From positions 12,392,501 to 12,456,500 of the forward strand of contig NC_080567.1 of the NCBI RefSeq assembly GCF_030253575.1: a DNA stretch of 64,000 bases, read 5' to 3'. Position 1 is the stretch's first letter, and each line of letters begins with the position of its first letter. The notes beneath the pieces were generated by a model that made no database searches, had not been told where the DNA came from, and saw nothing but the letters and a program-made list of their open reading frames with translations. Made by a program: the position numbers and the translations under genes. This DNA comes from Rhododendron vialii. Lineage: Eukaryota; Streptophyta; Magnoliopsida; Ericales; Ericaceae. Below, piece by piece: positions 46,541 to 58,439 of the stretch.

Positions 46541-47506
46541 AAACTAGGAAAAACAAGTAGAGATTCCAGGTACGGGAGCCAAAAGTACAAAAAGGGGAAG
46601 GTGTTAGGCACCCCTCTTTGCCTAGCCGTGGGACTGGCCCATAGTTGTTCGACATAAGATTAATTCATGCTTTATTTAATTGTAAACACAAAGATTTGAT
46701 TAATTAGCCTTTACACAGTTAATGATAAGTTGAGACGATAATTGAAACATGTATCAAAAAGACAAAATAAAAGAAGATGCCCTAGAGAGATGGATCTCAT
46801 GGCCGGTGAATGGACGTCACGGACGAGAGATCCTCTTGGTTCAATGTACCGGCCAATGGATCGAAGATCCAGCCAATGTTCTTCCTCACACCAAACTAAA
46901 TAATCAATAGAGAATTAAAATGCTATAGTTAGTATGCAAAAACTGTAAATAAAACGAACCAAAGGCCCCTGGGCCTCACCACCTCGATCCCTCAGTTGCT
47001 TGATTGCTTCGAATTGAGGGTAATTGACTGATTTTGCTTCTCAAAAACCCTAGGGTTAGGGTTTGGACTTCGGGATTTGATCGTCAGATCGCGACTGCCT
47101 TCAGAAGGTTAGGGCTTTTATAGAGGGGATATGAGAGAGTATATTTGCAGAGTTTCGTGGCTAGAGAGAGTGTATGAACATGTTAATTTCGGAACCCTAA
47201 GGGCCCTTTATATAGGCAATTGGTGACTCACTTCGGCCAATCAAAACGCACGATTAAATCGAAAGTATATATGCAAAAGATTTCTTTTTACAATCTCCTT
47301 ACGTAGCCAGAACGCATCGAGATTTGGCTGCTAGGGTTTTATGAACGGATCAAACGTATGACAGAACATTCCAAAATCTGGAAGATAGATGATCTGGCAG
47401 CCGAGCAAATGATCTGGCGGCCGAAGGATTGATTTTGCGGCCGAGTGATCGATCACTCAGGGAGATTTTCAAGCAACATGTTTCACAGGTGAAATAATGA
47501 TGTTGA
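46541..47506 (-). repeat. A-family LTR (A'), 3'-truncated left part
   Basis: Reverse complement of most of the A LTR, from about aaactaggaaaaacaag (46541) to gaaataatgatgttga (47506). The last 150 or so LTR bases (ending ggtgtctaca) are missing at the K junction. It continues after element H at 63562-63794. Contains the reversed TATA box near 47209 and the cggccgaa/gatcgatc words around 47400-47460. Confidence 0.85.
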
Positions 47507-48419
47507 TGTAGGTGGAGAAAAATGAATTATACCTAGAACAGCTCTATACTGCAACGACTACCAGTGTTGTTCTGTTGGAACCTTAATGCCTTCACCGGAA
47601 CCCTAATCTGCAAAATAGACAGGAGGTAAGCGCACCTTTGCCTCTCATGGCAAAGGCCCTCCGATGCCTAAGTTAGTATCACGTACCAGATAAAACCCTA
47701 ATTATCAGTAGGAGAAAAATATGAATGCAATGTTTTTCATCAATTTTACTTTTAGGTTTACCTCGTATTTATAGATTCATAGATGCTTGCTGGCCAAGCA
47801 TCCCTGTCGCCCTAGGTTTCCTATCTTATATAGGAAACCCAGGATATCTTTGATCTCGTTCCCTTATCAGTTTATTACCTTAGTTCTTTTAGGACTCTTT
47901 TCGTTAATTGGCCGAACATCCCATTCCCGTTGGGTATCTTTCTTGGATCCTATATTCTTGGGATCCCATTCCTTTACGGAACACCACTATCTTGGAACTG
48001 CCTAGAGTATTCCTTTTGCTCCAACACTTGATCGGAGTTTTTTCCTTTTTCGGTTGTCTCATCGCCAAACAGATTGCCTGGACTAGTCACGTCACATGTA
48101 ACTGGTCCTTTATCAACTATTTGTACCAATGTCTTCTCAGGAGTTCTCCTACTGTTCGGCCCTTTTGTTGCCGAGCAAACTGCTTAGACCAGTGACTTCA
48201 CATGTCACTGTTCCTTTATTAGTCTCTTAGTCCAATAACTTCTCATGCTTACTGGACCAAGACCCATACAAACTTCCTGGACCAATGACTTCTCATGTCA
48301 CTAGTCCACATCGCCGATCATCGCCCTGCTCGGCGACTATCCTTATTGTATTTATACCATGGTCCCACATACCACGTGTTCGAGCCTTATTTGTACCTGT
48401 TCAGGAATACCTCCCTACA
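47507..48419 (-). repeat. Element H 3' LTR
   Basis: 913 bases. Reversed TATA box tatttata at 47766-47773. Directly beyond it (48420-48445) is the reversed purine tract, on the minus strand aaaagctggggagaaat. Confidence 0.92.
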
Positions 48420-49004
48420 ATTTCTCCCCAGCTTTTGCCCTTTTTTGCCGCTGTTTGGGGGCAACTGGTAAAGCTTATAAACAAATTCTCAGGCCGAACT
48501 CCTCAGGCTCTATGTAGATATAATATCTATACCCATTGATGTATTTTTGCAGATTGGTTATTACTTTTCTCAAGGTAATGACTCTGCATGGTGTGTTTCG
48601 TACACTTTGCATTTAATTTTGACTGACGTTCTATTAAACGGCGTCAGAATGGCATCCGCTGAGTCTTATTTTCCCATTACTTTTCATGTAATGGTGTGAG
48701 AGGAGACATTTCGTCTCCGTCCCTTTCCCTTAAACTCTCAAAAGGGATTGTTTTGGGTTTTCCATCCAAAACTTCAAATCTTCTATTTCTCTCTCTAAGA
48801 AACTAGGCGAAAGCTTCAATCACCATCATTGCCGTCTGCAACTTTTTTCTTGAACCCCCAGGAATCGGCGTAATCAACATCATAAGCCCTTTCATTCTTT
48901 CTTCTTTTCGTGTTTCAATCTGAGATTTCTTTCTCAGATTGTGTGTTGCTCCTAGGGTTTCAATCGTACCCATTTCCAGTTTCTGTTTTATTTCGACTAT
49001 ATCC
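48420..49004 (+). other. Upstream region of the antisense gene in H
   Basis: Noncoding stretch between the purine tract and the first ATG of the antisense gene. It has CT-rich words (ctatttctctctctaagaaa, 48783) of the kind found in plant 5' leaders. No clear TATA box was identified, so the promoter is unplaced. Confidence 0.4.
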
Positions 49005-49563
49005 ATGGCGGACGAGGGTGATAGTGGCCCTAAGCCTAGTAAATTTAGGAAACTTTGTGTGACTCCCGTCGCCATGGCGGCATTTAGGACTGAATACAAT
49101 ATTCCAGATAATGTCAGGCTCGAACTTGCTCCTTTAGGTGCAGAAAGAAATGCAGGTTCATGGGACAGAACATGTATTCCCATCGTAGCCATAGTTGAGG
49201 GTGGAGTTCGCTTCCCCTTCGACCCATTACTTTGCCATGTTCTAAGCTGGTACCGCCTTAATCCTATGCAAGTTTCCACCAATTTCTTTAGACTAGTGAT
49301 GGGGGTTGTAGCTCTAAACAGGATTCTCGGAACCCAATTAGGAATATGGGACATCCAGTGGTGGTATAGCATCGTGCTAAACCCTGAGTATAACACCTAC
49401 AATTTCAAAGTGAGAAAAGCAGAAAAGCATTTCGTACTTAACTTGCCAGATTCTACTCGTGATCACGAAATGGACTTCCTCTATGTTACTGGAGCTTTTG
49501 AGCCAATGGGGGAAAATGGCTTGGTGGTGGGCTTCCATTGCCCCCACGAATGGGGCTATCCAC
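49005..49563 (+). pseudogene. Antisense extra gene of H, first exon (Transposase_28-like, 'putative gypsy type transposon')
   Basis: Starts MADEGDSGPKPSKFRKL. Residues about 60-110 read IPIVAIVEGGVRFPFDPLLC, HVLSWYRLNPMQVSTNFFR and LVMGVVALNRILG, matching the domain known as putative gypsy type transposon (PF04195). The exon ends around FHCPHEWGYP, where a GT (gtatgc, 49564) can act as donor. Open for about 186 codons. The gene runs opposite to gag-pol, in the place where Tat elements often carry an additional antisense ORF. Function unknown. The CACTA element E lies in the predicted intron. Confidence 0.7.
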
Positions 49564-49613
49564 GTATGCTCCCAATCTGCTCCCTTATTCATGTAACTCA
49601 CTACAAGAAAACT

Positions 49614-51939
49614 TGTAACGCCCCGAATTTTGGGTACGTTAAAAGGACAATTTCATTGAAAACCTCAAAATAGAGTCTGGCTTTTATTACAACATAACTC
49701 CCACAAGAGTTCAATAATTACACAAATGAAAAGGGTTCTAGGGTTCCTAACTACAGCTCCACCTGCTCCTCCATCCTAGCCAGCTCCTCAGCTCCAAAAG
49801 CCTCCAAGGTGTACTGTTCATCTTGATCATCTACAAGGTCTGACACATTATACCGGCGTCGCCACCAATATAATATGTCGGGGTCACCAAAAAGGCAACA
49901 CTGTGAGTCACAAAAGCTTAGCAGAGAAATCCCATACCCACTAACCCATAACTTACAAACAACAGGTTATAATAAAACATCGATTTCCACATGATACGTG
50001 TATACACAGCTACAAAAGACAATATCATTAACACATCCGCAATCGCTATATAACTATCGTTGGTGTCCAAGATTTCAGAGTTTCTCCTACGCGACTCATC
50101 GTAGACCGTGTCAACATTTTCATATACAAATCAACCTTTCAAAATGATTTGTTTAACTCACACAATTTGCATTGGCTCCGTACCGCGGATAACCAAGCTA
50201 CACACCCAACCTCGGTTCCGCCGCGCCGGTCTCCCGAGTATCCTCACAATGGTTCCGCCGCGCCAGGTTCCCATTGGCACACAAAAACATTTGCATTGGC
50301 TCCGTACCGCGGATAACCAAGCTACACACCCAACCTCGGTTCCGCCGCGCCGGTCTCCCGAGTATCCTCACAATGGTTCTGCCACGCCGAGTTCCCATTG
50401 TCACACACACAACCTCACAATGGTTCCGTTTTTCCCGGATTCCCATTGGAACACACACACACCTCACACAATGGGCAAGTCCGGCCACATTGCGGATTCC
50501 AAAGCTTTTCACCCTTTTTAAATGTTTCTTTTACACATGCACACAATTCACATAATGCCACCCAAAACTGGTCATTATGTAGTTTCAAAATATTTCCTTC
50601 CTCAAAAAATATTTCCTTTCATTAATCACACCCTAGGTGTCATGTTTCTACTTTCTCGGTTCTCGTGTCTCGTTTACATGCAAAGACTCCGCAGTAGGAC
50701 AAAAATAAGCATGAATCATTCTAACAAGATCATCCAATTCTATATTACTTATCACGCTCAATCACCACTTATAGCATAACGCCACATGTACGGACGCCCT
50801 TGGAGTGTATCACTTATGCTTTATTCAAAGCACAACTCCACATGTACGGACGTCTTTGGAGTGAAATCACTTATGCTTTATCACATACCATAAGTAATAC
50901 AAGCAACTCAGATACGCATACTCATAACCATCTTAAAGATCAAAATACGAATACTTAAGTAAATAGGTCAAGATACACTTCATATAATTCGGAATAGTAG
51001 ATAAGGAGAATCTACCATTCTTTCTTAGCGGTTCAAAATAACAACGTTATACTTGAGTAAGTAAATAGGAAGTAAGTAAGGATTTCCTTACTGTTCTTCT
51101 AGGCGGTAGTAACGGCTTACGAACGGTAATTGGCGGTCGGATGGAGTAACTTCCTACGGTGGTCTCCGGTAGCTTCAAAAGAGAAAGGTTTCTCTCAAAA
51201 CTTCTACTTGACTAACACTACTCTACTTTATGGATCGAAGGGTGGTCGGGTGGCGGTTTAGTGGCGGCCTAGGTTGAGTTTCTTGAAGAACTCAAGAAGA
51301 ACTCAAGAACAAAGGAAGAACAAAAGAAAGAACAAGAATTTCTAGAGAGAAGTTGGAGCAATGAGAAGGTGTGAGTTCAATGCTTGGAATGGGGTCCTAT
51401 TTATAGGCAAAATCTTGGCTCCCTCTCCCTCTCTAATGGCCGGCCCTCTCTCTCTCTATATCTCCCATGGATTTGCTCCATAAAGTCATCAAATCACCTC
51501 ACATGTCAAGCCATGCCTTGTCCAAGTCATAACCTAGGTGTAAGGCTATAGAATCAAGTAAGATCTTAGGCTTTTTAGGTGAATCTAGGTAATTACAACC
51601 TAGGTCTTAGCTTGTAGTCAAAATCTTAGGCTAATAAAGGCTAGGATTGTGTCATAAAGGTCCATCATAGGTTGTCATTAGGCAAAATAGACTTAGGCCT
51701 AATAAGGTAGCTTGCAAGGCTAGGTTAGTCCTTGGATTGGACTATGGGAGATTTGTTGGAAGGATAGGAGACAAGGGGTACAAGATTTTGGGTACTAAAC
51801 AAATCATAAGTACAATGGAGAGTTAAGTTTTGGCTAGGAAAAAGATTCACCCAAGGGTTTGAAAAGATGAAGAAAGATCAAGGAAGGTACAACCCATCTT
51901 CCTCTCTTTTTCCTCCTCTATCTCTCTCTCTCTCTAGTA

Positions 51940-52002
<63 letters not shown>

Positions 52003-53112
52003 AGAAAGAATAAGTAAAAAGTACTACGGTACTAGATTAAAGAAATCCAATTTAGGCACATGTTGGACTAAACTAATAAACTAGTGTACTAATATACTCT
52101 AGGAAGATCAACTCCCCAATAAATTAATCAAATTGGGTACAAAATCCCAAGATAAAATAATAAGAGAGTACTTTGGAAAATCTTAGGCTTTAAAGGCTAC
52201 TAAGGCTAATAAGTACTTTCAAAATAAAATATAGGTACTTCATTACATGGGTAATTAGGAAAAATGACTAGTTTAATAAGCCCATGTACTTGGTTGAAAG
52301 ACCAAACTATTACCCAATGGATAATAAATACCCTAACTTTTATTATCCAATGGACACTAGTAACTAGGTAACTTTTATAATAAAATAATCAAAAAGTACC
52401 TTAAAGTAATTTTATAAAAGTCTGTAATAGTACTTTCTTCAAATCTTTCATTTAACCCTTTTAATATAAAGAATTGAGTTTCTATTATCCAATGGATAAT
52501 AGTTCCCCTAACATTTATTGTCCAAAGGATAAAGAATAAAACTAAAACAATAAAAGAAAATAAATAAGTAATTCTTTAGTCTAGGTTTTGAAAAGGTTGA
52601 CTAGTCAAATCAACTTTATTGGAAGGTTTCCTAGTCACATCGGTACTTTATTTGGTCAAAAGAGTCTATTACCCAAGGGTCACTAACTTCCCGAACGGTT
52701 ATTATCCAATGGATAATAATTCCCCTTGCGGTTAATAACCAAAGGATAAAAGGAGTACAAGTACTTTTTATTTTTAAAATAAGATTTGAAAAGACTACAT
52801 GTACTTTTAATCAAATACTATAATGAAAAGCTTATTGTCCAATGGACAAAGATTACCCTAACAATATGGACCAATGGGTAAAAGCAAAAGGTTCAAGAGG
52901 TTCAAAAGGTTCATCTAGTAACTAGGTGAGTTGGTTGCTCGTTTCATCCAAGTAGTCGGTTGGAATCTAATTCAATTGGTCAAGTAGGGTTTCTAGTCGA
53001 GACCAAAATCTAACTACGACGAAAATCAAGAAATCATATAGCCACTCAAAGAGAAAATAAGTAATTCAAATAAAATTCAAATATTTAACGAAATTTTTAC
53101 TGACCAAAATTC
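49614..53112 (-). mobile_element. C3: solo LTR of family C in E, one end clipped
   Basis: Starts TGTAACGCCCCG on the + strand and runs to ccaaaattcagggtc, where the final (g)ttaca expected from C1 and C2 is missing. No target duplication is visible. The reversed TATA box is at 51397-51405. It holds about two 124-bp units (50160-50400) and the attatccaatggataat palindromes (52310-52880). It has no D insertion, giving the intact reference for the D site. No coding potential. Confidence 0.82.
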
Positions 53113-53363
53113 AGGGTCAAATGGCCATTCCCGGCATTTTTCTTCCATGCATTTTAATTAATGTCGGAAAAGCCACTATTATCGGCATTTCTTGCCGGAA
53201 AAAAATAATTATTACCGGCGTTTGTTCAAAAAAATGCCGGCAAAAGTCAAGTTTTCCGCCAAAATAAGTACCGCCAAACTATTATCGGCATTTGTTGAAA
53301 AAAATGCCGGGAAAAATCAATATATAATATAAATATTTTTCATTGTGCATTGTAACCCAATAT

Positions 53364-53432
53364 GGTGGCTAGCCTAGTTGGTAGCTACATGCGCGCGCGA
53401 GGCAAAGGTCACGAGTTCGAATCTTGGGGCAA
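53364..53432 (+). repeat. tRNA-like (SINE-head-like) segment inside E
   Basis: tagcctagttgg (53370-53381) fits Pol III box A, and gagttcgaatctt (53413-53425) fits box B, about 43 bases apart. A D-arm-like stem TAGC...GCTA and a T-arm-like stem CGAG/CTTG around ttcgaat can be drawn. There is no matching acceptor stem, so it is not a working tRNA. It is followed by gcgacacgcaagcgccacgt-type repeats (53450-53535). Confidence 0.55.
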
Positions 53433-53786
53433 GCAAATTCTTCACAAATGGGCGACATGCGGGCGACACGCAAGCGCCACGTGGGTGACACATGGGCGAC
53501 ACGCATGCGCCACGTAGGCGACACTCAAGCGCCCACGTGGCATTTTGTCTTATATGGTACAATTTTTCCCGGCATTTGTACAAATGCCGCAAATGAGTCC
53601 ATCTATTCCCGGCATTTATAGAGACCTTTCCCGGCATTTGTACCATTACCGACACACTGCTAGACGGCATTTGTTATAAATGCCGGTAATACTTGACAAA
53701 TGCCTGTAATAATCTTTACCGGCATTTTTTGAACTTTTAGCGGCATTTATAAAATGCCGTGAAAAGCAAAATTTCTTGTAGTGACT

Positions 53787-54730
53787 GTTCTTTCTTTTTT
53801 GCATTCTCTTTGCATTTCTAATGTATTTTGTGCTTTGCTTTTTAACCTACCAACGCTAACAAAAGTCCAAGAAGGGAACCAAGCTACGTCCGAACAATAG
53901 ATATCAACAGGGTTCATAAATACAAAGGGGAACCCGGTACCCCAATAGCTGGTCGAGTACGCAATGCTGACGTGTTGCTGGGATATAACCTTGCATACAA
54001 GGGGTTCATTGATAGGAGGCTAGCCAACCCAAGCACTAGTGCTGCTTCCACTTCATCTGCTCCTTAGCTAAGGACATCAAGATCCAGACCTGGTGTGACA
54101 ATTGCCGGACAGCCAGGCGAAGTTCGAATTTCTGAAGGCATCCCACTTCCTCGCTTGGTCCTTAGAAGGTCTTTACGACGACCTGCCGAACAGACCGTTG
54201 TTGATAGAGATACCAGCCAATCTTCTTCATCAGGGTACTCAGCATCTCCACCTGATTGAGATATAATTACTCAACAGCCTTTGAACCTTAGTTCTCTCTT
54301 AACTGTGTCCGCTAGAGGAAGTGGTTCTTCTGGCCGGGTTCTTTCTACCGGTCATGTTCCCCTGCCTCCCCGACATACCAGAGGAGTCTCAACAAGGAGC
54401 AGTTTATCTCCTCGGGAATCTGAAACCATTTTGGAGGCCAAAGAAATACACTAAGACAAACGTCCCAGGAACCAAGAAGCTGGGGATACCTCAGCACAAG
54501 CTGCCGTGTCAGCTCTTCAACCTCCTTCGCCGAGCACTAATGTAGCTCATCCAATCTGGACCCCTCAACTCATTCGAGGTGACCGTCCTGTCAATGTTGG
54601 GGACAGTGCTAGTCCCTCTGAAATGGCATTAGCTCTAGCTCAAGGGTTGCTGTTACCAGTCGATATGCAAAAGGAGTTTTCATCCCCTTCTGACTGGCTA
54701 GTATCTACTGGAATTGTTAGTGGAATCAAG
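53787..54730 (+). pseudogene. Antisense extra gene of H, middle exon region
   Basis: After the rest of the intron, sequence from about 53870 reads AGRVRNADVLLGYNLAYKG, then a Ser/Pro/Arg-rich low-complexity region (RRSLRRPAEQTV, SQSSSSGYSASPPD), and SEMALALAQGLLLPVDMQKEF near the end. Stops at about 54066 and 54258 and a frame change near 54450 break it. The donor is gtactt at 54731. The acceptor is not fixed. The composition fits the disordered linker of this class of gene. Confidence 0.55.
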
Positions 54731-54812
54731 GTACTTTCTCTTTTGTAGCCTAAGTTAACTTTCTTTGTAGCTTGCAGATTTCTGAGTGTGTTTGTTACTT
54801 GGTATTTTGTAG

Positions 54813-55071
54813 TTCATTCAAAAGATGGTCACACTTGGCCAGAAGTTTCAAGATGTTGAGTTCGAACGGAATAGACTCCTAAGGGACAACACGAGGCAAC
54901 TTCAAACAATAACTAGGCTGGAGAGAGAGAGGAATAAGCCAAAACTGGGTGCCGAGGAGATGAAAACAAAACTGGAGTCCGCCGAAGATAGCCTCAGTCA
55001 AGCTTTGGCAGAGATTGAAAGCTTCAAAAAAGCTGCTTACAATGATGGATACCGATGTCGAACAACAAATT
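54813..55071 (+). pseudogene. Antisense extra gene of H, coiled-coil exon
   Basis: Follows acceptor tattttgtag. Reads MVTLGQKFQDVEFERNRLLR, then heptad-rich helical sequence to ALAEIESFKKAAYNDGYRC, a typical long coiled coil. A frame change near 55045 leads into an acidic stretch (QQIDDFADIREDI) that ends about 55165. A coiled-coil C-terminus is common in proteins of this class and suggests self-association, which is inference. Confidence 0.6.
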
Positions 55072-56137
55072 GATGATTTTGCTGACATTAGGGAAGATAT
55101 TCTGGCTGGACCTCAAGACGCACATCCCAAACAGTCACCTGTTCGAGAAACAGTTAATGAACCTTAAAACTTGGAAGAGAATGTAGCTAGAAGTGGTTCT
55201 ACCACTGAAGTCAGTACAGAGGTCCCATATGAAACTCCTCTAGGGGTCCAAAACCTAGACTTATAGGTAAGTACTCGCCGTGAACCGTTGATACTCGAAA
55301 AATTTTGCTGGTCCTACGTGACCGTAAGCATTGGCCCTGCGAGGCACTAGTACATTCACACTTTTATTAACATAGGTATTTGGCCCCTTGCGGCAGAACA
55401 ATATGCTTTAAGTATCTGCAATGTTTGTTGGCATTTCATGCCATCTCTGTGGATATTTTATATACTTTGTTTTGCTCCAAATGCATGTGTTCGTATGCAT
55501 GAGTGTTTATCTAAGTTCTAATACTTAGTCTAATTCTCCAGACATATCTCATATGTTTGTGCCCAAGTGTTTCATACTTGGAGAAGAAATAATTATTTCA
55601 TTCTTGCTTGTAAGTGTCTCGTACTTGAAACAGAAAGTTAAGTGTTTGTCGTACTTAGCAATCTGTGCATATGTACGTATGCAAATCTAAGTTTCTTGTA
55701 CTTAGTCTAATTTAAGTTTCTCGTACTTAAATTTTTTTTAAGTTTTTCGTACTTTAGACAGAAGCCTAAGTGTTCTCGTACTTAGACAATTTTGCTCAAT
55801 CTAGCGTGTTTTTTGTATGCACTCCAAGTTTATTCATACCTGGCTAACATACTTAACTAAGGCATTCGTGCCCTGCCCCTGCTCCCCAATACGAAAGAGG
55901 AAAAAAGGAGAACAATTTCATATTCATAAAATAAAAGAACCAGAAAGTTAAGAAATATAATTTCTGAAATATATATTGCAAAAAACGAGATTTTATTCAT
56001 AATCTTGAAACTCAAGGGAGCGTTATTCGTACCCCTTGCAACTAACAAGTAATAAAAAATAAATGAGCTTTATTTATAACTCCCACACAATCACATAGTG
56101 CGTCCTAAAAATAGAATGAAATAAAACTAAACTCTTT
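55072..56137. other. H region between the two convergent genes, with aagt...actt hairpin repeats
   Basis: No gene. At 55500-55800 about eight words such as taagtttctcgtactta, taagtgtctcgtacttg and ctaagttctaatacttag recur every 25-45 bases; each is an imperfect inverted repeat. The antisense gene ends on the left and Pol ends on the right (stop at 56138), so this lies between two 3' ends. Confidence 0.65.
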
Positions 56138-58060
56138 TTAAACAAAGAATTTTCCCAGATTGTGGACATTCCAAGGCCTTGGCACTTGGTTTCCGTCCAG
56201 ATCTGCCAATCTATAAGCCCCTATGCCTACAATCTCAGTTACTCAATATGGGCCTTCCCAATTGGCCTCCAACTTGCCTTCGTTTGCCACCTTGGTATTG
56301 CCGAGCACCTTTCGTAGTACAAGGTCCCCAACACCAAATTCTCGTGGGTTGACATGCTTGTTGTAGTTTTTCATCAGATGTTCCTGATAGGAAGCCAAAT
56401 GCACCAAAGCCCTCTCTCTCCTTTCTTTGGCAAGGTCGAGCTCAATCTCTAGGGCTCTATCATTTCGCCCACTCTCAACCAATGTTGTCCTGTTGGTCGG
56501 TAGACCAATCTCCAAAGGTATGACTGCCTCTGTTCCATATGCCAAAGAATAGGGGGTGTAGGGGGATGAAAACAATTAATACCTTGAACTTATGTTTAAG
56601 GTAGCAATTTGATTGCAAACGGCTTATCGTGCCTCTTGCCCGGAACCCTGGTTTGATGCCTGAATCCTAATCTGCAAAACAGACAAGGGGTGAGCGCACC
56701 TTTGCCTCTCGTGGCAAAGGCCCTCCGATACCTAAGTTAGTATCACGTACTAGTAGATGAACCCTAATTATCAGTAGGTAGAACGTGTGTATATAACGTA
56801 TTGCGTACCTTTTACCTCTAGGTTTACCTCATATTTATAGATTCTTGGATACTTGTCACCCAAGTATCCGTGTTGCCCTAGGTTTCCTACCTCGTATAGG
56901 AAACCAGAATATCTTTGATTCTCGTTCCCTTATCAGTTCATTACCTTAGTTTATTTAGGACTCTTTTCCATATCTGGCCGAACATCCCACTCTCGTTGGG
57001 TATCCTATCTAGATCCTATATTCTCGGGATCTCATCTTTTACGTGAAATGACTACTCTAGAATCTTCCAGAGTACTCCCTCTGCTCCTACTCTTGATTGG
57101 AGCTCTTTCCTTGTTCGGCTCTCTCGTAGCCGAACAGACTGCCTGGGCCGGCTACTTCACATGTAACATTGGTCTTTGTTTAACTATTTGGACCAATGTA
57201 ATGGTATGTCACTATCTACCGAACAGTCAATTTAGACCAATGACTTTTCATGCCATTGGTCCATATTACCGACCATCGCTCATGGTGGTTTTAATCGTGT
57301 TTAACCCGTGATCCCTCGTATCACGTGCTTTGTTATTACTTTATCTGTTTGGGAATACCTCCCTACAGGGAGTCTTTCCCGTAGACCTATTAGGCGTTGT
57401 TCGGTGCGCCCACACGACCAGGGGCAGCTCATCGGGCCATTTTCCCTTTGTCTTATCCAACCTTTTCTTGATCCCATCTAGAATGGTTTTATTGGATGCC
57501 TCTGCCTGCCCATTACTATGAGGATAGGCTGGGGTCAAGTAATAATTTCTTATGCCATATTGGGCACAGAAAGCCTTAAACTTCTTTTGAAATTGGGACC
57601 CGTTATCTATAATCAACGAATAAGGGACCCCAAACCGAGTAATAATGCTTTTCCGCACGAACCTTTCTATCATTGGTTCAGTGATTTTGGCCAATGGTTC
57701 TGCCTCTATCCATTTGGTGAAATAATCCGTTGCCACCAATAGAAATTTCCTGTTGCCAGTTGCTTGGTGGAGTGGACCCACGATGTCCATTCCCCATTGA
57801 GCAAACGGCCAAGGACTCCTCAAAGGCACCAAATCTTCTACTGGTGTTCGAATCATTGGTTAGAATTTCTTACACTTCTCACAAACTTTTACATACACCT
57901 TTGCATCTTCTTGCATGTGTGGCCACCAATAACCTTGGGTAATTGCCCGATGGGCAATGGACTTGCCCCTAGCATGGCTTCCGCACATCCCCTCATGGAT
58001 TTCGTGGAGGAATTTTTGCACCATCTCGGGGTGCACACAAAGTAAATATGGATCGGTGAA
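56138..58060 (-). pseudogene. Integrase of element H, split by solo LTR H2
   Basis: From 58045: HEIHEGMCGSHARGKSIAHR and KVCEKCKKF give the HHCC zinc finger, then a stop. The core at 57856-57368 carries FAQWGMDIVGPL, LIIDNGSQF and NGQAEASNKTI, with Asp, Asp and Glu all present. RTTPNRSTGKTP is cut by H2, and the sequence resumes with YSLAYGTEAVIPLEIGL at 56551. The C-terminal part ends [20 protein letters not shown] and stops at 56138, the usual Tat terminus. Apart from the insertion and the stop after the zinc finger, the domain is well kept. Confidence 0.87.
56557..57367 (-). mobile_element. H2: solo LTR of a sister H subfamily inside the integrase
   Basis: 811 bases, + strand TGTAGGGGGATG to ACCTCCCTACA, flanked by ggggg (56552-56556) and gggag (57368-57372). 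It is similar to the H LTRs but clearly diverged (for example ttaatacc for ttatacct). Same orientation as H. The insertion lies between the Pro and Tyr codons of the TPYSLAYGTEA motif. Confidence 0.88.
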
Positions 58061-58439
58061 GGATTTTATGTACAGCTTACCTTCTGGTGGCAGTCAAAAC
58101 CGTGCAGACTTGGTTTTTATTTTGTGAGTCTCCTTTTTATCAAAGGGGAGTGTATCATCTCGTAAAAACTCCACATTTGGATCCATCCAACTTGGTCCTT
58201 GGTTCACGTCCAAGACCAATTCCACGCTCCTTCCAATGCTCGGCTCAACAAGAGAATCTACCACCACCTTGAGCTCTGTTGGTACAGCTGCGGCCAACTA
58301 GGCTAATGAATCTGCATGGGCATTTTGTCCAGAGCTTATCTGCTCAATGTACACCCTTTCGAAAGTATCAAGCAGATCCTTGGCTGCTTCCACATAGGCT
58401 GCCATCTTCTCACTCCGGGCTTCGTACTCCTCGAATAGT

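Larger units (their letters stand above)
49599..53783. mobile_element. E: non-autonomous CACTA-type element in H, carrying C3
   Basis: Starts CACTACAAGAAAA and ends TTTCTTGTAGTG, with the CACTA-type 3-bp duplication ACT (49596-49598, 53784-53786). Its own sequence is only about 680 bases (49599-49613 and 53113-53783). It is dense in cccggcattt / aaatgccgg inverted words. It contains a tRNA-like segment (53364-53432). It lies in an intron of the antisense gene of H. Confidence 0.85.

Noticed and set aside
53364..53432. A functional tRNA gene
   Set aside because: Boxes A and B are present, but there is no complementary acceptor stem and the anticodon arm cannot be formed convincingly.
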